Positions 1 to 11,710 of a DNA stretch of 64,000 nt are shown here, one piece after another. The notes under the pieces were generated by a model. The model saw nothing but the letters and a program-made list of their open reading frames with translations. It was not told where the DNA came from and did not search any database. Location: positions 124,001-188,000 of the forward strand of contig JAAXNY010000016.1 of NCBI GenBank assembly GCA_013420905.1. Reading direction: 5' to 3'. Made by a program: the position numbers and the translations under genes. The DNA is from Collybia mongolica. Taxonomy: Eukaryota; Basidiomycota; Agaricomycetes; Agaricales; Clitocybaceae. Numbering within the stretch: the stretch's first letter is position 1; each line of letters starts with the position of its first letter.

Positions 1-2760
1 AACCATTCAAGGGTGCTGGATTACACCATTTTCGACACAAGTAATCTGAAGTACGATGATTCTTATAATGATAAACATCAACAATTAATCTTGATGTATC
101 CAGCCAATCATTGTAAATGGGATTGGCAAGAGCAGTTCGAAGTACCAAGCAAGCTTTGTCAATGCAGATATAGGATGGTCGAGTTTCTTTCTCAGGATAA
201 ACTTTATTTAAAAAGTTGAGAATATTGGTTGGAGATTCAGAACGAGCAAATTTTGTCCAAGCTACCACAACACCACAAGGTTTGCATATAGTTTCAACAC
301 AGTAGAACCGAGCAGCAGTAAAGTAATTTGATTGTATAGTGGTATCATTATTATCTTCATCATGTGGCTGAATATAAGATCTTTGTTGTGGTTGCCAAGG
401 TTGATTCTCATTTGCAGCTCTTTGCAATACTCTGCGAGCACCAGAAAAGTTATCCCGAGTTTGTCTTTGAACATGTCTCTGCCAGTCTGGCTGATGTTCA
501 GCACAAGCCTGAGTGCCATGAATTTTTCCAGTATTACAGTTTTTAACACGACATTTATCACCATATTCAATGTCATGCTCATGGCAAAAGACACCTCCAC
601 GCATGTTGAACAGTAATTGTGAACAATTTTCAAAAGCACAATGTTGTACACCCATAACAATGCCATCCATGACAATCATATTACATATGCCAGGATTTCC
701 AAGAGGATTAACAAAGTTAACAAGTGGTAGATTTTGATTGGTAGCATTTTCCACTGCACGTTGTTGATCAAGAGCAGCATCAAGAGCAAATTCACCCATT
801 AGAACAGGAACAGGAGCATTTTCATCAACATTAACAACAGCAGCAGGATCATCTCCAGTTAGAAATTCAGCATGTTGTTTATATGGTTGAGTACATTCAG
901 TACAAACATGATCAGTAGCCAAAGCAATTTTTCCATCTGAGCATAGTTCTTGATATGCTTTTTGAGTTACTTCTTCAATAGAAAAATTATCATCCAGAAC
1001 CAAGGTTTGGTCAGATGCAGCGGCAATCATGCGAGTGGACTCTTCAACAAACACTTTCCAGACCTGCCAATGGCTCAGATTTAGTCCAGAATTGGCAAAG
1101 CTATTGTTCCAAAACTCCATATAAGCTGCAGTAGATCTATGAAAGCTATATATGGCATTTAGAACTGTTTTGCCAAAAATGCGATCAACCTAAAGTGCTT
1201 GACCAGCTTTAAGATATGGAGCTGACTCCAAATATAATCGTTTAGCTGAGTTGTTGTCAAGTGATCGTTCATGATCAGCATAGTATATAGTGTTGCATTT
1301 GAAACATTTCCCAGAAACAATATAGGCTTGATCATGAATAGTAGTGCCTTGATAAGTTTAACATGAGGAATATCAATGTTCCGAGTTTCACGTTTGAGTA
1401 CATGAAAATTGCAAGATTGTAATATACTACTAAAAGTTAAACAAAAATACAAACAAAAGTTTATCAAATTGTATCAACTTACTACTTCTTTGGTTTTACA
1501 GCTTTTGAACTTTGACCCTTCTTCCCCACTTTAGGTATGTTCTCTGCATCACGCCCTCCAGAACTTGGTTCCACAGCCTTAGACTTGCCCTTCTTTTTGC
1601 TAAACTGTTTCTGCACTTCTTCAACCTTTTCATCATCCTTGGACTTTTTCAAATCCTCCCCCTGCCCACGCAAAAACTTGTGCAGTGATCCAAGGTTATA
1701 ATCATCTGCAGAAAATCCCCAAGTTTCTTCATCAGAAAGACGGTCTTCAGTATTTTCCAACCAGTCTATCAGAGCTGGATATTTCTCAACAAACTTGAAT
1801 GGTTCATAATTTGAATAGAAATAAGAGGTTGAAGCAAAGATTCCTTTCAAATCAGCCAGTTTGGCAGCACCTTTCCAGGTGAGAGCATCCTTCATTTTCT
1901 TCATCATTGTATTAGCACGACAGAATTCTTTGTATTTTGCATATGCATAACGCAAAGTATGGTTGCCACGATCCAGATAGAAGTGTTCAATCTCCAACTG
2001 CATAATCATAGATTGCTGAACAGATGTGAAGCGAGCAACTATGTCAGACTCAGATGTGTTGTTTGATGTAGATAGTTCAGTTTTAGAAGGCACAGAAACA
2101 GTTGGAACAGAAGAAGTTGGAACTTGTGTAAAAGTTGAGGATTCAGATGATTCAGTCTAAAAGTGTTTTTATCAGAGATATACTTCAATAAATAAAAGTA
2201 GTAAAACTTACAGATAAATGCAAAACATATCCATGATCATCATACTTCCAATCCACCATATCATCATCTGAAAGTGCAGCACTGTAGCGACCCTTAATGT
2301 CCCAAGTTTCTTGATTTGTATATACATAAATCCGGTGATTGTCATTCTTAATAGGCGAGTAGAGATTGCCCAATTTGTAAAGAACAGGACCAAGGGAACT
2401 GTTAACTGGAATCTGGATGGTCATAGAAGACTTCATAGCCCTTGGATTACTACGCTCAGATTCCATAGACTTATACACACGAACAACACCATTGACATTG
2501 GGTTGTGCAACAGGTTGGTTATCTTCAAAATCAGCATGGTTCATAGCATTCCCCAATGCCTGACCACGAATGAAACCACCCACAGTATGAGATGCACCCT
2601 GCAGAGAATTCAAGTCTCCACCTACAGTGTAAGACGAACTCAAATCTGCACCATGAGGAGACATATCAATATCCTGGGGCTCAACACCACCTGGAGATTG
2701 CATTTCTATGTCTACACTATGCTTAGGTGGGGTATGTGGTTCTACATTCTCAGATGATGG

Positions 2761-2910
2761 GGGTAGAACATCCCCAGACACAGAAACTGGGGGCACAGCC
2801 TCCCCAAGACCAGAAACTGGGGGCACAGCCTCCCCAAGACCAGAAACTGGGGGTAGAGCCTCCCCAAGACCAGAAGATGGGGGTAGAGCCTCCCCAAGAC
2901 CAGAAGATAG
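2761..2910 (-). repeat. Five 30-bp coding repeats (SGLGEALPP type)
   Basis: Five consecutive 30-base units, each like GGGTAGAGCCTCCCCAAGAC plus CAGAAACTGG or CAGAAGATGG, lie in the fourth exon of the CxC5/CxC6 gene. On the minus strand each unit encodes ten residues of the type PPVSGLGEAV, so length change by whole units keeps the frame. The fifth unit (2761-2790) is the most diverged. Confidence 0.85.
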
Positions 2911-3140
2911 GGGCAAAGCCACAAAAGACTGATCTAAAGAAATAGAAACTAAACATATGATTTATAGAATCAGAGTAAGTTTAACAGGTGTTATAAAATA
3001 AAATCTTACTGTTAGTACCAGCAGGTGACGGGGCACGGGAGACGGCACAGGATGGGGCAGCCGACGAAATATGAGAGACACCATGGGAGGAAGGGCCGCC
3101 GGCAGAGGCAGCGCGGGAGGGGGCATGAGAGGCCGTGGCG

Positions 3141-3279
3141 GAGAGGCCAGGGGGGGCACGGGAGGTGGAGGGGGCACGAGAGGCCGTGGTGGAGGGGGCG
3201 TGGGAGGCGATGGTGGAGGGGGCGCCGGAGGCTGTGGTGGAGAGGCCAGGGGGGGCACGGGAGGTGGAGGGGGCACGAG
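3141..3279 (-). repeat. Two 40-bp direct repeats 99 bp apart in the Ser/Arg/Ala/Pro-rich exon
   Basis: The 40 bases at 3141-3180 (starting GAGAGGCCAGGGGGGGCACG) recur at 3240-3279. On the minus strand both encode the same segment of the form TSRAPPGLS. The surrounding exon is made of related purine-rich units, which suggests growth by slippage. Confidence 0.75.
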
Positions 3280-4278
3280 CGCCATTGTCACCGCCCTGGG
3301 CATTCTCGTTGTCATCCCGGTCTTCCTCAGCATCCTCCTCATCCCCATCTTCCTCGTCCCCGTCTTCCTCGTCTTCCTCGTCTTCTTCGTCTTCCTCGTC
3401 CCCGCCTTCCTTGTCCCCGCTGGCCTCGTTCCCGTCCTCCTTGTCCCCGCTGGCCTCGTCCCCATCCTCCTCATCCCCGCTCGTTTCGTCCCCACTCACC
3501 TCGTCCCCACTCGCCTCGTCCCCGCTCCTGTCCTCGTCTCCGTCCTCCGCTCCTCCCTCCTTTTTCCCCTCGTTCTCCTCCGGTTCGCTGTCGCTGGCAG
3601 TCGGGGGTGCCACCTGGCAGGCACGACCAGTGCCCCCCGGCTTTGACGCTTGAGGCCCCCGGGAAACGGCAGCGGCTGCGTGCGGGGGCGGCGCAATTGG
3701 CATGCCGCTTTCTTCGAGCATGCGCTCGGTCCTGGGGGGAGGCCGTTTTTGTGAGAACAAGAAAAGTATATGAATTGAAAGACTCACTTTGTGAGGTGAG
3801 ATAAGGCGGGGCTGGCCTTGCCCTTGACGCCCGTTTTACCGCGGGTGGTGGCCTTTCTGGTGCTGCAGGTGGTGTGAGTAAGAATGAACATTTAAGAGGT
3901 GGCTGGGTACGCACCCTGCCTTCGGCTTGGCGGCACTTGCCTTGACGGCGGCAGCGGCTTTCGTGCGCTTGCGGGCTTCGTCATCCTTGTCGGTTGCTGA
4001 GGTGGCACGCTTGCGACCACGGGTGGAAGGCGGGGGCGTCACACGGACGTGGCCGCTCCTTGTCGTCGGGCGTTCGGCTGCTTCGGCAGCGGCAGTGGTG
4101 GCGGCAGATTTGCAGGTTGTTGGCATCGTGTTTTTGCAGAAACTTGATGGGTTGCTGGGTGCTGGGTTGCTGGGCCTCGGTGTGGTTGAGGTTGACAATG
4201 TGCCCATTGTTGATCGATGAGGTGGCCAATAAGTCACGTGACTAGACACATGACCACAACACATCATTACAACGCTCC

Positions 4279-4460
4279 GGAATTCCGTCCAGGAATTCCG
4301 ATAGAATTCCTGTGGACTCTGTCGGAATTTCAGTGTTCTGAAGCCGGAATTCCTGTGGAATTTCATTCCGCTCAGAATCTGAGCGGAATCCGATCGGAAT
4401 TTTTATCAATTTTTACAGCCATTTTCTATTACTTCTGCAGCCGAAATTCCAACAGGAATC
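4279..4460. promoter_or_regulatory. Cluster of GGAATTCC palindromes upstream of the CxC5/CxC6 gene
   Basis: Immediately upstream of the start at 4207 the sequence holds perfect GGAATTCC at 4279, 4292 and 4346, and variants (AGAATTCC at 4303, GGAATTTC at 4324 and 4357, GGAATCCG at 4385, GGAATTTT at 4396, GAAATTCC near 4443). That is about nine related sites in 180 bases, some spaced 10-14 bases apart. The spacing and symmetry suggest a protein-binding array, for example a subterminal transposase site or a promoter operator. No such factor is known to me for this gene, so the role is inferred. Confidence 0.5.
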
Positions 4461-4482
4461 CGCTGGAAGATGTGGGGGAGTG

Positions 4483-5696
4483 TAAAGACCTCCTCAGGTG
4501 CGGCTGTTGTAAGGCTGTTGTAGGAGGGGGCATTATTGGGTAGTGAGCAAGAGTGGCGGCGGGGCTCACATACTCAACAAAATCCAAAAAAACATCGTCC
4601 AGTCCGTTCGCTCGAGGATTTTGCGGGATTGACTCAAACGAAGGAGCATAGGCGAATCACTGGTGCTGAATGATATTGATAAAGTGTTAATCTCCGAAAG
4701 CCACAACAGAGCACTGAGAAATTACCTGTTAATATGACTGGCGAGCTTCCCCCACGGGTCGCCGAAGTCTCAAGACAGAGTACAGAAGCCCATATAAGAA
4801 CTGATCGAGCTCTATGATACCGTACAAACAAGAGTTCCAACCCATAGGCTGCCAGCCGCACGATGAAATGCAACTGACACTTTGAGGAACCCCCGAATGC
4901 AGAGGGTAACACACCCTGGGGGGTGAGTAATCACACTGCTGCTCCCCCTTACGCCTTCACAGGCGATCCTCAGATGCAGCGGACAGCATTGGTGCCCACC
5001 ACACCCTCTGGGATTGTGCTCATCAAGGTCTACAATGGGAACGTACTCGTCTGGAGAACCAGAGCGCCTGATGCAGGGTACTGGTTTTCAGAAAGGCGAT
5101 TGGGCCAAGGCGGGTCTAAGGCGATGGTCGTGCGGCATGGCGGGCGTGGCGAGACCGGTGTGGCGTATTCATAGTCTTGCGCGACCTGACGATGACTCAG
5201 TACAAAGGAGTGATTGCTGGTGAAATGACTGACAGTGTACGTTGAGGCGCACCCATATAGAGTCGATGATGTAAGGTTTATAAAGGTAGGATGGAACTCG
5301 AGTAGTGGGCGGGTCCGGATTCGAGTCGCGTTTAAGTAACCGGGAGCACGTGACCGGAAATTGATTCGGGTCAGCCTCTCGATGATTAGGATAGAATAAT
5401 ATATTAATAAGTATTCGCCTGTGATTAGACTGAATATCCTATTGGTATTTCGCAACACATATGGTATGTAGTTATAAGCAATAACGTATTTCTGAAATAT
5501 CGATATTTAACTTGGATGCGGACAAGATGTGTCTAGTGTGTCGTTTTGTGATTGCTCGTGATTATCCGAGGCGAACTTAGGTATCGTTATTTTTTGCGGT
5601 GTGTTCTGAGTGCTTCAAGTAAATTTATTCAGTTGCTTGCGATAAAAAAAAAGAGAGAGAAGCGAAAAATTTGAGTCGTATTACTCCCACCGGCTA
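4483..5696. other. Intergenic stretch without an assignable gene
   Basis: The sequence returns to host-like composition after about 4480. Short open frames exist on both strands (for example 4634-4912 and 5030-5458 on the minus strand) but none has a recognisable motif or a convincing chain of exons. The right boundary of the AT-rich transposon-type sequence is probably near 4480-4560, but no terminal repeat partner is visible in the window. Confidence 0.4.
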
Positions 5697-7851
5697 TCAA
5701 GAGCGGAGTGGGATTCCCTGATCCTCCACAGGCGGTGCCTTTCCGTCCCCGATAATTACTTGTGCCCCGACGCTCGTCACCCCGTCGATTGTCAAGAAGA
5801 TGTAGCCTATTCATTCCAAGATCAGCGAACATTCGGGTATGAATTACGAGAAGGGCACACCAGGGCCTGGAGGGAAGACGCGGTTATTTGGTGGAGTTGT
5901 GATAGTGATCGACTTGCGGTTGTCCGCAAGTACAGCGTCCATAAAGACGAGGCGTGAGCTTGAGTGGAAGCCGTGCGAGGAGAAACCAAGATCCATCAAG
6001 GCGACTAGATGTTGCGACTACTTAGTGTTCAAGTTGATGACATGTGCGACAGTTGGACAATACCTTGTACTTTAGCAGTATCGATACTAGCAGGGACATC
6101 AACAGGAACCGTGAAAGCATGATTAAACGGGATGATTGCTGGAACGTTACGCAGGGCGGGGCGTGCGACGCTCATGTATGGGGGGTTGAGGTATTCGACA
6201 CGGAATTCTCTGTATTGGAGATAAAGTTAGGGAGAAGCTAGATGAACATTGGATGGAACTGACGAATGGAAGAGCGTGTCATTGACAATACCACTATTTG
6301 GGTTCGAACCTGCAATGAAGATATTTCTGGGAGGTGTTCAGAATTGATGACAAGGCCATTTACAGCAGTGGAACAACCCACCCGTTTGGAGTCAAAGTTA
6401 CTGCTGAGTGGTACAATCGCGCGATTTCTGATGCGGGCATTCCCTGATTGCTAAATCTACTCCCAAGCGGTGCATCAGGCGTGTACAGCACGGGCGTAAA
6501 TCTACAAAACAGCTATTAGTTACCAGAAGGCATGTGTAAATTCAGGAAACGCTGTTACATACGCAGGATGATCTGCATTCGACTTTCCGGCGGGATCCTT
6601 GGCTGTACCAAAGCCTGCATATCCAGTCTGCGCGCCATTTATGATCAGTACTTTCCCATCAGGCATAAGTAACATCTCAAGCAAGACCCTCCCCTCTAGC
6701 ATCCTCTCCACGACCCAACCTTGAGCAATCCCTTCCGGCGTGAGAGTAATTCGGCTGCACTGATCAGAGGCTGGGTCCTGTGCAGACAGTTCCTCGGGTG
6801 GGATGGTATCACTGGAATTCGTCCCCCCGCACACGAGGACCTCGGGAGTAAAGTGAGGTGGGCTCAGAGGAAGGAGAGTTGCAGTGCCATCAAAAGGATT
6901 CGTGATGCGCACGCCGTTGGGGAGATCAGGGAGACGGGTCTCGGTACCTGCTTCGATATCGTAGATGATGGATTGGTTGTTCGAAATCATGAAAACTTTG
7001 CCATCAGGAAGGGCAAACACTCTAGTCAGATGTATTGTCAGTCCTACCGGGTTCTATACAAGAGGACGGTGACTCACCGAGGGAAAAGGTTTACGGGGAG
7101 AGTGCGTTCCAGGAAGGGAGAAGGGCGAGGGACTCCGCCATCCTTTTTCGGGAAGAACTCAATGCTGTTCTCCGGGTCTACGTTATAGAACAGTGTAAGT
7201 ACGTGCATACCGCCTACCACCATCTATGACGGCACGGGTTCACATAAGGACATATGACTTTTTTATAGCAGACAAACGAGCTCACCAATGATCCATCGAA
7301 GATGCGCACTGAAGAAGGATACCATCTGTTCTCCGCGAGATGCAAGCTCTGAGAGTCCTCAAATACAGTGCACCCCGTCCCAGATGGGTTTGTACATGGT
7401 TCGAACACCCTGATGGTCATGCGGCCGTCTGTGTCTGGTTCGGTCTCTGGACTCTCTACATCCTGTCCTCCGAGGCTAACCTTTTGGTTAATAAATCAGT
7501 GGCCCGAGTCTACCACAAACATGTGATGGGTACGCCAGATAGACAAGAAGTTCTCACCATGGTGCCGTTGCTCAAGTGCCCACCACTCGCGCAGAAAGTG
7601 TCCGAGCGCAGGTCCAACGGTGTAGCTTTATTTGTTTCAAAGTTCCACAGGACACCCCAGGCACCATGTCCTTTGATTTGGAGCGGGTCATCTTGCACGC
7701 GGTCAAAGAGGATTGCAAGAGTGGGAGATACAACAATGGCTTCGAGGGCAATGATTCCTGTGGTTCCATTCTGAACGAAGTGCCATCCTGGAGGATTTGG
7801 ACGCCCGAAGACCAAGAGAGGAAGGAGCAGGAAACTTAGCAAGGAACGCAT
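5697..7851 (-). CDS. Copper radical oxidase, glyoxal oxidase type (copy 1)
   Basis: Glyoxal oxidases (AA5 copper radical oxidases) oxidise small aldehydes outside the cell and release hydrogen peroxide for peroxidases. The first exon (7851-7558) starts with a signal peptide, [16 protein letters not shown], followed by [10 protein letters not shown]. Later exons give the segments expected for the family in order: FCASGG with the cross-linking Cys, [13 protein letters not shown] with the radical Tyr, [21 protein letters not shown], the copper ligands Tyr-His in [13 protein letters not shown], and [10 protein letters not shown] with the last His, ending IPLRS with TGA at 5697-5699. All catalytic residues are present and about eight exons join in frame. 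It heads, in transcription sense, a tandem array of four same-strand paralogues. A TATATAAA box lies 60 bases upstream. Substrate cannot be told from sequence; glyoxal oxidase versus another AA5_1 member is open. Confidence 0.92.
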
Positions 7852-7910
7852 TGGACCAACGATGAGTTCGCAGGTAATTCTCTTACCTTTAACCCCGTAC
7901 AGGGAGTCTC

Positions 7911-7918
7911 TTTATATA
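7911..7918 (-). promoter_or_regulatory. TATA box of copper radical oxidase copy 1
   Basis: TATATAAA on the minus strand, 60 bases before the start codon at 7851. Copy 4 has an ATATAAAA box in a similar place. Confidence 0.55.
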
Positions 7919-8105
7919 CGCCACATTCAGGTCACCTCATACATACATGCGGCTTTTCGCCTTCAGTTTCCACACCTGTGGGGGCGGCACACCAAAGAAA
8001 GGAAAACTTACGGAATAATACATAAGCGTGGTTTTTTCGTCGTTTCTTGAGTGGGATCGACATGCTACTCGTGGATTAAGACTTGTCAAGAGAGGACGGA
8101 GAAGA

Positions 8106-8175
8106 TAGCTTGAGGGCTAAGATTCCCGTTCCACTTTGAACATAGTGCCAACCTTGGGGAACGGGACAGCAGTAG
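8106..8175 (-). pseudogene. Relic of a fifth glyoxal-oxidase first exon
   Basis: Minus-strand translation of this piece gives PQGWHYVQSGTGILALK, which lines up with [18 protein letters not shown] of copy 1. Neither a signal peptide nor the next exons follow in frame, so only the start of a former gene copy remains. It sits between copy 1 and copy 2, where an additional array member would be expected. Confidence 0.7.
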
Positions 8176-9227
8176 CTTATAGCGGAGAAGCGAAAGTTTG
8201 AGAGAACAAAGCAGTTACGTCATGACAACAAAATTAATTACCCTTTGCGTCTCAGCGTCTCCTCCTCCCCCTCAAACGCCGTCGGTATATGTATCAATTC
8301 AATTTCCCTAGCTGTGAAAGAATGAAAGATAACAAACAAATTAGGGCCGGAGTGGGAAGATATGTGCAACGTTCGTGTACTTTATGACTATATTTAGAAT
8401 GCGACCTTTCTTCTGCGATTCTTCTGCTATAACTGGATGTGCCGTGCTATTATTATCCTACTCGGTGTCCTGAATCTGAATAAGTATACCAGCAAAGCCC
8501 CTCGAACTCACCACTTCAGTACATGAGGTAGTACGTTAGACTTCGATGGTTGAGTAGTTTTCTGGGATTTCCGTCGAGTTTCGGGGTATAACCCTCAGAT
8601 TGAACTGCCGAGGCGAAATTAGTCAATATGCAATTAAGATGTTATAAAAAAAGCGCACTGGCACATGCCCACTCTGACTTGGAACTCATGACACACAATG
8701 AGATATCATATACAAATGGAACCATTGCTACCGGGTATCCAACCTGAGCGAAAAGGACCGCTTATTGAGAAAAACCGGGGAGAAAGTGCACCGTGACCGA
8801 CAGGAATTTCAAGCCGAGCAAACGGGCTTGGGGAGCTCGAAACTCACGCGGATTTCATTACTGCTGATAGACCGGTTACCCGGTTGAAAGCCAATGCATT
8901 CGTTTCTTGAGGAGAATTTTGAATGCTGTTGGAAGAACATAATTCCGAGTCCTCGAAATTGTACGCCATGGCCGGCCATGAGAAAACCTGGCAAGAATAA
9001 CTCTGTCCTCGAAATCAATGGTAACCGAATGGCGTGCGGGAAACTGTCAAAGGGTTAGAAAGATCGAGAAGTAGTTTGATCAGGGAAAGTATAGCGAATG
9101 CGTTATAGACCTTGAATGTAAAATATACATAGGTGATATAAAAAGTCGGAAAAAAAAATGAAAGTGAAAGTGAAAGTCCCCACGATTGCGCTGGGCAGCG
9201 GCTCGTGTACTGCTTATTACTGGCCGA
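8176..9227. other. Spacer between copper radical oxidase copies 1 and 2
   Basis: No gene is recognised beyond the relic at 8106-8175. The frame at 8809-9018 on the minus strand has no family motif. The last part (about 9120-9227) is AT-rich and should hold the 3' end signals of copy 2. Confidence 0.4.
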
Positions 9228-11372
9228 TTATAGTTGGAGTGGAATACCTTGATCTTTTACGGGTGGTGCCTTCCCGTCTCCCACCAAGACGTGTACCCCA
9301 GTACTTGTTACACCATCGATGGTCAAGAAGATATATGCTATTTTGGGGATTAATGAAAGTGCACATAGAAGATGAAAATCAAAGAGAGTTGTGGCAGAGA
9401 TTAACAATGATTGACGCACCAGGGCCGGGAGGGAACACACGGTTGTTTGGAGGGCTGGTGATCGTAATCGACTTGTGGTTGCGCGCGATTATAGCGTCCA
9501 TGAAGACCAGGCGCAAGCTTGAGTGGAAACCATGTGATGAGAAGCCAAGATCCATCAACGCAACTGAAAAAGACTTAAATTCAAATTTGGCTATCATTCC
9601 TCGTAAACGAACCTTTCACATTATCCGCTCTGATCCCGACCGGAATGTCCACGGCAACGGTGAAGGCGTGGTTGAACGGAATAATTGTTGGTACCCCATG
9701 CAGAACAGGACGTTCAACGCTCATATATGGTGGATTCAGGTATTCTGCACGCAATTCGCTGCATTTAAGAAACAATGAGGAAGAATATAAGATGTAATGT
9801 CGTAAATAACGAACGAGTGATATTTCGTGGTGTTGACGATGCCATCATTAGGGTTTGAACCTGCTATGAAGACATTACTGAGGAAAATCACAGAGAATGA
9901 GGGATAAATATGTTGATGAGCGGCGTTATTATTTACCCGTTAGGCGTCAAAGTCACAGCAGAGTGGTACAGCCGAGCAATGTCTGTCGTGGGCATGCCCT
10001 CCTTGCTGAATCTGCTACCCAATGGAGCATCGGGAGTGTACAGAACAGGCGTGAACCTTGATTCAGGTATCAGCACCTAGTGATGTCATGTGAAAATCGA
10101 CGAATGCATCTACTCACGCAGGATGGTCGGAATTCGACTGTTCTCCAGCAACCCGATTCAAGACTGAATTAAACGCACCATAGCCCGTCTGTGCGCCATT
10201 TATGATCATGACTTTCCCATCAGGCATGAGAATCATTTCCGACATGACCCTCCCTTCCAACATACGCTCCACAACCCAGCCTGTTTTGATGCCCTCGGGT
10301 GTGAGTGTAATCCGGCTGCACTGATCCGATGCCGGATCTTGGGCGGAAAGTGCTTCAACAGGAATACCATCGCTCTTGGTGCTCCCGCCACACACAAGGA
10401 CCTCAGGTATGAAGTGGGGTGGGATCAAAGGGAGGAGTGTTGCAGAAGCATCAAATGGATTTGAAACACGGACACCGTTCGGTACGTCTGGAAGGCGGAT
10501 CTCGGTGTTCGTCTCGATATCATAGATTGTGGATTGGGTGTTGGCTATCATGAAGATTTTCCCATCGGGGAGCGCAAACACACTATGGAAAGGGGCTTGT
10601 CAGTATTGGCTTCTGAAAATGAAGGTAACGTTACCGAGGGAACAGATTTGCTGGGAGGGTGCGTTCAAGGAATGGTGAAGGGCGAGGAACTCCATTGTCT
10701 TTACTTGGGAAGAACTCAAAGCTATTGGCAGGGTCAACGTTATAAAACTGTGCCAGCTCGTGCATGCCCCCCACCACCATCTATAATATCGTTCATGATG
10801 TAAATAGCGGCTCAGACCTTCCAATAAGTGAGTGTACCAATGATCCATCGAAAATGCGCAACGAAGAAGGATACCACCTGTTCTCAGCCAGGTGCAAATT
10901 CTGAGCATCTTCGATCAATGGGCAACTTGCGCCAGATGCGTCCGTACATGGCTCGAATAATCGGATCATCATACGTCCGTCAGTGGTGTCAGGAGTCTCT
11001 GCAACATTTCCCGCAACGCTAACCTACCGCAAACATAGATGAGCATATAATCTATACGAGCATGCATTCTTGATTCACCATGGTTCCATTACTCAGAAAT
11101 CCACCGCTTCCACACCAAGTATCCGAGACAACGCGAAGGGCCATTGCCGTGTTTGTTTCAAAATTCCACAGGGCACCCCAGGCATTGTGTCCATCAATTT
11201 GAAGAGGGTCATTCTGCACGCGATCAAAAAGGATGGCTAGTGTGGGTGACACGACGATGGCCTCGATAGGTATAACCCCCGTTGATCCGTTTTGAACAAA
11301 GTGCCAACCTGGGGGAGACGGGGCTGCAGAAACTAGGAGAGGAAGAATCCAAAGGGGTAGAAGGGAAAGCAT
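9228..11372 (-). CDS. Copper radical oxidase, glyoxal oxidase type (copy 2)
   Basis: Second member of the tandem array, with the same exon order as copy 1. The signal peptide reads [16 protein letters not shown] and is followed by [10 protein letters not shown]. The family landmarks are WCGSGG (cross-link Cys), [13 protein letters not shown] (radical Tyr), [34 protein letters not shown] (copper-binding Tyr and His), [11 protein letters not shown] and [10 protein letters not shown]. It ends DQGIPLQL with TAA at 9228-9230. Copies 2 and 3 share more detail with each other than with 1 or 4 (for example IDGH, WCGSGG and the acidic [10 protein letters not shown] stretch). Expected product: a secreted, copper-dependent, peroxide-forming aldehyde oxidase. 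No frame break was seen in the exons followed. Confidence 0.92.
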
Positions 11373-11710
11373 AGCAGTACTATTGGAATTGCCTTCTTGT
11401 TGTTTTGTAATCTCCCAAAGGTCTCTTTATGCTTCACTTGAAAGCCATATCGTCGGTAGATATACTGCCCTTGGAATTTTATTTCCACACCTGTGGGGTT
11501 GACGAAGATATGGGGAAAGGAGATGCTAATATCATTAACGTCACTACCAATGTACCAGATTTTCCGCCATTCATGTGAGGGCCGCCAACCTTCTCCGGCT
11601 ATGTTATTCCCAGAAAGATGTGTTGGTCGCATGGAAGGATCCCGGCATCTGTCCATCCTGGGTGCTTGGTATGGATATAGATGCAGCAACTTGAAGAGGT
11701 GAAATCACAT

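Larger units (their letters stand above)
1..4207 (-). pseudogene. CxC5/CxC6 cysteine-cluster gene of the KDZ-transposon type, broken and cut by the window edge
   Basis: Read on the minus strand, six exons join with good splice sites: 4207-3915, 3862-3788, 3731-3010, 2933-2212, 2156-1483 and 1429 to the left edge. The first five encode a basic, AT-hook-like N-terminus (RGRKR), a Gly-Asp-Glu acidic stretch, Ser/Arg/Ala/Pro repeats, SGLGEALPP repeats and a lysine-rich end. The sixth matches the paired CxC5 and CxC6 cysteine clusters that accompany KDZ transposases: SGKCFKCNT and YYADHE, then HVCTECTQPY, CHEHD, CRVKNC, and near the edge DVYHYKNHR, LCRKWCNPAP. The domain match is from family memory and the joining of exons 1-5 to exon 6 is inferred. 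In the CxC5 part the frame slips near 1341-1355, and the Trp expected in GQALWVDRIFG reads TAG at 1190-1192, so this copy is probably dead. Its composition is more AT-rich than the neighbouring host genes. Start chosen at the first ATG giving the NLS-bearing exon. Confidence 0.65.

Noticed and set aside
3025..3804. Long plus-strand open frames rich in Arg, His and Pro
   Set aside because: They are the reverse of the purine-rich repeat exon of the minus-strand gene, whose frame continues through good splice sites on both sides.
6298..6325. GGTTCGAACC-like words that recall a tRNA T arm
   Set aside because: They encode the conserved AGSNPN segment of the glyoxal oxidase genes and recur at the same codon place in the copies; no cloverleaf surrounds them.
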